Assembly: GCA_024449915.1 (NCBI GenBank)
Contig: JAMZAV010000441.1
Location: 310,001-374,000, forward strand
Reading direction: 5' to 3'
Source of the DNA: Sweltsa coloradensis
Lineage: Eukaryota; Arthropoda; Insecta; Plecoptera; Chloroperlidae
DNA length: 64,000 nt
Below the pieces are notes generated by a model. It searched no databases. It was not told the origin of the DNA and saw only the letters and a list, made by a program, of their open reading frames with translations. The position numbers were made by a program, and so were the translations under genes. Below, piece by piece: positions 58,744-64,000 of this stretch; positions within the stretch are counted from its first letter, which is position 1; each line of letters opens with the position of its first letter.

Positions 58744-59461
58744 CAGTGGCGTAACTTACTAAGTGCGGGCCCCCCCGCAAACGTAGTTCACTTGGGCCCT
58801 TCTATAATAAAGGTGGTGTAAGTGACGAGCCTCTGTTGGGCGGGGGGTTGGGGGGGGGGGTCAACTTACTTTATGACTTTAGGACGGTTTCATTTTTGAT
58901 ATTTTTGAACACTAAGAAATATTATTTGAAAAAAAAAATTGTAATATGTTTGAATTTCACATCAATAATTTGATAACGTACAGTACCTATCTCGTAAGTA
59001 GTCGTGTTGTTTTATTGGGAAGTCTGCCCAAGGGTGCAATGCATGTCCCTCTTCAGGTGTCTATAACTAGGATATATTTTGCTAGGACAATTGCAAAGGG
59101 ATGCCCGAGGGCTGTTCTATAGAGCACTCAATCCCTTGCATTAGCATTAATGATTGAGGAAAACCTCGGAAAAATCCTTCAGTCAGGATTTCCGATCTCA
59201 ACGGGATTCAATCCGGGACTTCGTGAATCAGCCAACCCTGCTGGTGCAATCACTCGTTAATGAAGTTATGAAATTTTGAGTGCTTTTCAAGAACTTATAT
59301 AGATATCCTTTATAATAAGACATCCAGTTTGTTTAGTATTGCGTGGCGACAAAGTCTGACTAAAGTCAAAACACTGTATATAATCATCCCGTTCCGGGCC
59401 CCTCATACCCCCGGGCCCCCCCGCGATCGCGGGGGCTGCGGGGGCGGTAGTTACGCCACTG
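58744..59461. mobile_element. hAT-10
   Basis: Ends CAGTGGCGTAACTTACT and GGTAGTTACGCCACTG, with a perfect 8-bp duplication TGCGAGAT (58736-58743, 59462-59469). G/C-rich patches with GGGCCCCCC lie inside both ends. Distinct from hAT-2 despite the shared CAGTGGCGT start. Confidence 0.85.
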
Positions 59462-59469
59462 TGCGAGAT

Positions 59470-60169
59470 ATAGAATTTGAATATTGATTGAGAATTCGTA
59501 TGTGTATTGAATATTTTACATGGACATTAAGGTTCTAGTGGTATAGTGCCTTTTGAAAGAAAAAGTTGAAAAAGTTTGCTGGAAGGCTTCCAAATAAAGG
59601 TTTTAATATAAGCCTTATACAGGCATACAATCAACAAGTAACTATAGTTACTTGACAATGATCGCCTACATTGTTTACAAAAAGCATGTCTTTGGACCAC
59701 TAGATATTTTAGTTTTACATTCTATGTTATTTGGTAATACCATAGAAATTAATCGATATTGATAAAATTATTATATTTTAACAAATAATTTTGCAATGGA
59801 ATTTGAAAAAGTAATGAGATCCCACACATAACAAAATCTTGTAAAAATACAGCCAAACCTTACACACTCAAAAGAAATGAGATCTAAAAAAAGGCCAAGC
59901 TCATCTACCCTTCCACATTTGCGCATTCTTCATTCATAAACGTAGTGTCCTGTAACAGTATCCTTGAAAAGCTTGGGTGTCTGTGATGTATGATATAATG
60001 TAGAGTTCTCGTAATGAACTTGACTAATGCATTTTGATGTTGTCTAGTATTCTCAATACAACAAGACTCAAGACTCAACCAAATTCAATGGCCAAGCAAT
60101 TTTTTTTTTGATGAGTTTAAAAATTTAAATTTTTTACCTCATACATGGTTGGCTTGGCGCTCGTCAACA
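59470..60169. other. Intronic non-coding sequence
   Basis: Contains the repeat shared with 34165-34250 (at 59522-59610). No gene seen. Confidence 0.4.
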
Positions 60170-60596
60170 GGCGAAATGATCTTACTCCTTTTCAATGCGA
60201 AACTAGGGAGAGAGAATGAAAAGCTTGGCTCAACTTCTATATCTCACAGCATTCACAGCCGAAGACTTTTGAAGGAGAGCTTGGCTGCCGGTATATTCTC
60301 CTGGGCATCCTCTCTTCCGTCATTTGTTTCATATGCCCAAACCATCTCAGCCGTGTCCTTCCCATCATGTCACCTAACTTCTCCACCCCAAGCATTTCTC
60401 TGATGTTCGCATTTCTAATTCTATCTCTTCTTGTCTTGCCCACTATGCTCCTCAGGAATCTCATCTCCGCCGCCTGTATTTGACTTTCTTCTCTGTCACC
60501 CATAGTCCAGGTTTCTGCCGCATATGTGAGGATCGGTATGAAGTAGGTCTTGTATAGTGTCATCTTGCACTGTAATGGTCTTGCAATACAAGACAT
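60170..60596 (-). pseudogene. LINE RT 3' fragment (RTE-like)
   Basis: Open for about 119 codons on the minus strand: YKTYFIPILTYAAETWTMGD, then LRWFGHMKQMTEERMPRRIY. This is the C-terminal end of the family at 53354. 5'-truncated at about 60600, only 69 bp from the zinc-finger exon donor. Confidence 0.8.
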
Positions 60597-60664
60597 TTAT
60601 TTATTTAAGTAAGCCTTCTACACTAAATCATTCACCCATGCACCTCACGGTTCACTAGACTCAC

Positions 60665-60821
60665 TTGATGTGTATCTTGAGATCCCAGTTGCCTGCGTAA
60701 CACTTGTTGCACATCCGGCATTGAAACCTCTTCTCCCCACGGTGCCGCCGCATGTGTTCATCCAGCTTCGACTTGCGGATGAAACGCTTTCCGCACGTCT
60801 GGCAGAGATGCGGTCGTTCGC
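60665..60821 (-). CDS. C2H2 zinc-finger gene, exon with two fingers
   Basis: Minus-strand exon of 157 nt. Finger 1 is complete: CQTCGKRFIRKSKLDEHMRR followed by H (CX2CX12HX3H). The linker RGEKRF resembles the TGEKPF linker of DNA-binding fingers. Finger 2 reads CRMCNKCYAGNWDLKIHI and breaks at the exon end before its last His. The acceptor is TTGAAG (AG at 60822-60823) with a modest pyrimidine tract, and two bases complete a codon, GC, so the upstream exon must end with one base of a Gly-type codon. The donor is GTGAGT (60659-60664). Unspliced reading would hit TGA at once. Earlier exons with more fingers are expected beyond 60823 or outside the window. Confidence 0.85.
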
Positions 60822-60823
60822 CT

Positions 60824-61636
60824 TCAACACAATGAAAACACTTCGATAAACTGACTTCAACTCAACTAGCAAAGGGGGAAGAATGATGGGGAACATTAGT
60901 TAAATTCTAATTCTAGAAACTACAAGGCAGTTTTACTGTACCGCGCTGAATAAACTTGATAAAATGTTATTTTTAAGCATCCAATTTCTCAGTAAGGCAC
61001 TTGGTCACATTCCTGCACACATAAATAAATCTGTGATCACTCAAGCTTTAGGATATTAACATTATAATTTACTTACTAGCTTATTTCCATTAGTCTCTTC
61101 TTTCATATGCATTTTTCATTTCTTTTCTTTCAAGAATATCTGTTATTAATTTTCATTGTTAATAATTTTGATAGTTACACATTTAAATTGAGGATTTCAA
61201 ATGTGTTTAAAGAGTTACATGTATTATTTTGTGTATATTGTATATTTTAATGTCTATAAGTTTATGTTTTCTATCCATAGGCTATGCTATGATCCTGTTG
61301 TAATATGCATGATAATAAATAAATAAGAATAAATAATATTTTTTTTATATAGGCTACCTATATTAAAAATAATGCAGATTCATTTCATGTATATTTTTTT
61401 AATTATGGTAGAAAATCCAAACATTTTGCCAAAAATCCCAGGTGGTATCCTTGAGACACCTCAAAAATCATTGTTGAAGGATACAATACTTGAAAGTCCC
61501 AACCCTTCCCTATGTATATATAGGCAGGCCTGAAAAAATTACCATGCCCAAAATGTCTAGGGCATGTCAAAATACAATAGTGATCAGATAGGTATGCCCA
61601 TCCGGGCATGTGAGTAAATTGTACAGAAAAGTAGTA
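60824..61636. other. Probable intron upstream of the zinc-finger exon
   Basis: AT-rich with a T/A-rich stretch near 61300-61400. No exon recognised. Confidence 0.35.
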
Positions 61637-62371
61637 GGGGAGAGGGTGCATAAATGGGACACTTTTCACATTTAAATTATTATTTCCTCAAATTATGTTT
61701 TTTTCAAAAATTTGAAATAGCCAACTTTAAGAGCCACCCTTTAGACATAAATTTCAGATTTTGTTGTTCACGAACTATTTCTTTTTAATAACCGTACAGG
61801 TGCAAATTAGAAAGTCGACATGTGTCCCATTTATGAACCATGAGGTTGTTAAATGGGACAGGCCTAAAAATCACAGAAATAACCATCCATTAAGCATTCT
61901 AAAGACATCATTTTATTTATTTTATTTTAAATACAAAACATTATCATGTTGTAAGCTCAAGGCTATTTAACTACACCATTAACCCCCTCAAACTTCACGA
62001 AGTCCATTGCAAAAAAAAAGAACGACTTGGTCAGGGCAGTCCCGCCTCCTTTATTTCTCACTGTCTGCGGCAGACGTTTCAATATTTGTTCTTTATGAAC
62101 ATCAGAAATGTCTTCTTGCTTAGGGTAGAAGAAGTTGCTACCACCTGCGTCTTTTCTACGTAAGAATTGACATTGAAAAATGTCCTCGCTTTTTTCCCCC
62201 ATAATTCGCCCCACAAAGTTGATGTTTATCTCACTACCATCTCCGGATGAAAATTTGTAAGCCTGCCTACTTGATATAAGCCCTAGACCTAGTTAGGGCC
62301 TATGGTAGGCCTACTAGGTGTAGGCCCTAGGCCTGGGCCTAGCCTACTTGATAGGGCCTATAGGCCTTAGC

Positions 62372-63110
62372 TAGGGTTACCATACGTCCGGTTAAACCCG
62401 GACATGTCCTCTTTTTCGTATGCTGTTTATGCGTCCGGGCGGCTTTTTCATAAAAGCGTGAAATGTCCGGGTTTTTGTATAATTACGGGCGCGGCTACAT
62501 TTATCACGAAAATCAGACTATACGTACACTATTCGATGACGCATTGACGCGGCACGGCACGGCATTCAGATACGTGCATGCAAGACATCTCCGTTCGGGT
62601 GGCAGTACAGCCTTGGCCTTGTTCCGTTATTGCCGTGACCGTGAGGCCGGTCGGCTGTTGCAGTGACAGTGTCAAGTTTCGCGCTATGTCTAAGCGTAAA
62701 TGTAAGTTTTCTGACAAGCTCGGAGAAAAGTATCCATCTTTTAAGAAAGGTAGATATGACTGGGAAGCCTAGTGTCTTATATGTAGTAATGGTACTTTCA
62801 TCTCTATTGCGAACAAAGGAAGTCTAGATTTAGAAGCTCACATAAAAACAACAAAACATGTTAATTGTGTTCAGAGTGCCTCTAGTTCATTGAAAATTGA
62901 CTCATTTTTCACACCTAAAGGGTCAAAATTAGAAAATGATATTTCGGCAGCTGAGGAAGCTGTAGCTTATCTAGCGATTTGATGTAAACAGTAATAAATA
63001 ATGACAATAAAAAGTATAATGCAAATTAGATAAATATGTGATTTATTAGCTAAAAACAATTTGCTAAAAACAATGTCCTCTTTTTTGCACCAGCACTTAT
63101 GGCAACCCTA
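62372..63110. mobile_element. hAT-11, internally deleted hAT with transposase remnant
   Basis: Ends TAGGGTTACCATACG and GGCAACCCTA, with a perfect 8-bp duplication GCCTTAGC (62364-62371, 63111-63118). GTCCGG and GTCCTCTTTTTT-type motifs lie inside the ends. It keeps the 5' part of a transposase gene and then jumps to the 3' terminus, as expected for a deletion derivative. Confidence 0.85.
62686..62982 (+). pseudogene. hAT transposase N-terminal BED-finger remnant
   Basis: From ATG 62686 the frame is open for 98 codons except for one TAG at 62770-62772, where a Gln codon is likely ancestral. It contains KYPSFKKGRYDWEA, a zinc-ligand pair CLIC, then HIKTTKHVNC, i.e. a BED-type C2H2 arrangement that binds transposon ends in hAT proteins, followed by SLKIDSFFTPK. 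The RNase-H-like catalytic domain and dimerisation region are deleted. There are no frameshifts, so the copy is fairly young. Confidence 0.75.
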
Positions 63111-63736
63111 GCCTTAGCCTACCTTCTCTTAGATGGTTGGTTTAGGTCTATGGCCTAGGCTAGGGCTTGGGCCTATCGGCTTAGTTCAGGCCTGGGTAGC
63201 CTAGGCCTACATTATGGGGCAGCTATGTGGGTAAAGGGCCTTCAGTTAGAGCTTAAATAAATTATAATGTGATACATTGGCTCTGATAACCATTATTTAT
63301 CCATAATCAAGCATTTAGCAAATGTGAAATGTCCCATTTAGCAACCTGCATCCATGTCCCATTTATGAACCTCAAGCATTGTTGACAACATGTCCACTTG
63401 GCCTAAAAAAATAGGTAAGATAATGATGAAACCAGAATTATTTCTTCTTTCCAATGTCTCAATTAAAAGTTCCAGAATGGCATCTTCAAATTTCACAAGG
63501 TCTTATGTCTATTCTTTATTTTATTGTCTTTGAAGGAATTTCTACTTTGGAGGTAGCAAAAAACCAAAGTGGAATAACAATTAGAAATTGTCGGCAATCT
63601 TTATAATTTTTGTTTATGAAGAAGCAGTACCACTGCTGCCAACTTTTGGTAAAAAAGCTAAACTAAGAAAAAATCAGCTGATTAGATATAGCCACTGTCC
63701 CATTTATGAACCGTCCCATTTATGCACCCTCTCCCC

Positions 63737-64000
63737 TAATATAGGCCAAAGCCAATTTAGTTTGATTAGATAGATTTCTCGTTAGGTACCAACTACCAAT
63801 ATTGTTTTTGTATATTTATAAATTAATTGAACTTAACACTGTTCTTAGGTGGGAAAATAAGTTTTTAATTATGTTGCAATATACTAAAAAGCGCGGCGCG
63901 GCGTCTGAATTTATTTTTATGTTTTATTTACGAGAAGTATTTACTTTAAATAATATAAAAAAATAAAAAAAATAAATTTTTATATATATTTTTTTATGGA
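63737..64000. other. Right edge, no gene seen
   Basis: AT-rich sequence with one GCGCGGCGCGGCG patch near 63892. Confidence 0.3.

Larger units (their letters stand above)
47776..60664 (-). other. 12.9 kb intron of the zinc-finger gene
   Basis: Donor AA|GTGAGT at its right end and T-tract-GCAG at its left end. It holds FB2, three LINE fragments, a SINE, two tRNA-like sequences and five hAT elements. The length and the pure transposon content explain why the two exons look unrelated at first sight. Confidence 0.75.
61637..63736. mobile_element. TA-flanked element with 24-bp inverted ends
   Basis: Ends GGGGAGAGGGTGCATAAATG and its complement (pairing extends to GGGAC), each flanked by TA. A motif TGTCCCATTTATGAACC is repeated near both ends and inside (61820, 61850 inverted, 63330, 63352, 63698, 63711). 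It is 2.1 kb, of which 739 bp is a nested hAT. The TA duplication would fit Tc1/mariner-like or related groups, but no transposase was found. Confidence 0.7.

Noticed and set aside
60645..60896. 83-codon minus-strand frame starting MFPIILPPLL
   Set aside because: It is a different frame from the zinc-finger exon and crosses its acceptor site; the finger frame has the diagnostic ligands.

Overview
This window is eukaryotic genomic DNA: long non-coding stretches, spliced coding sequence, LTR and non-LTR retrotransposons, hAT-type DNA transposons, tRNA-derived repeats, and no operons or bacterial-style gene packing. The palindromic motif TAGGCCTA (often as tandem TAGGCC) is scattered through the window dozens of times. 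Together with the element content this suggests a marine deuterostome invertebrate, perhaps an echinoderm, but that is an inference and no species can be named from the sequence.

The only convincing host gene is a C2H2 zinc-finger gene on the minus strand. One exon (60665-60821) encodes one complete finger and most of a second. It ends at a GTGAGT donor. The terminal exon (47010-47775) begins after a TTTTTTTTGCAG acceptor, and joining the two in phase supplies the last histidine of the second finger. The intron between them is 12.9 kb and is almost entirely transposons. Exons further upstream were not found.

Layout, left to right. 1-1077: the 5' end of a minus-strand Gypsy element (Gypsy-1). 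2157-9192: a foldback element (FB1) whose right arm has been hit by three later insertions (a TTAA palindromic MITE, a Helitron-like element and a hAT) while the left arm keeps all three empty sites. 9467-13004: a small hairpin, a Harbinger-like MITE and a 2.7 kb hAT that carries a tRNA-derived SINE. 13111-13687: another Helitron-like copy. 14178-23080: a LINE endonuclease fragment abutting a second minus-strand Gypsy (Gypsy-2); one LTR holds a Kolobok-like TTAA element that itself holds a hAT, and the other LTR holds a different hAT. 23643-28514: a full-length but frame-broken plus-strand Gypsy (Gypsy-3) with nearly identical LTRs. 31292-32750: a non-LTR reverse transcriptase. 33018-33870: a tandem array with tRNA-like units. 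34251-35472: a pair of Helitron-like elements in opposite orientation. 35790-38830: satellite-like arrays with long C tracts. 40256-41765: a CR1/Jockey-like LINE. 42153-46763: a 4.6 kb hAT with a Helitron-like insertion. 47010-60821: the zinc-finger gene, with a 3.4 kb palindrome (FB2), LINE fragments, a SINE and five hAT elements in its intron. 61637-63736: a TA-flanked element holding a hAT with a BED-finger transposase remnant.

Nothing here is an operon or a defence island. The main interest is an unusually readable insertion history: long palindromes, LTR pairs, tandem duplications and LINE paralogues within the window supply empty sites for many insertions. A Helitron-like family with a conserved hairpin-CTAG end is the most distinctive mobile system seen.
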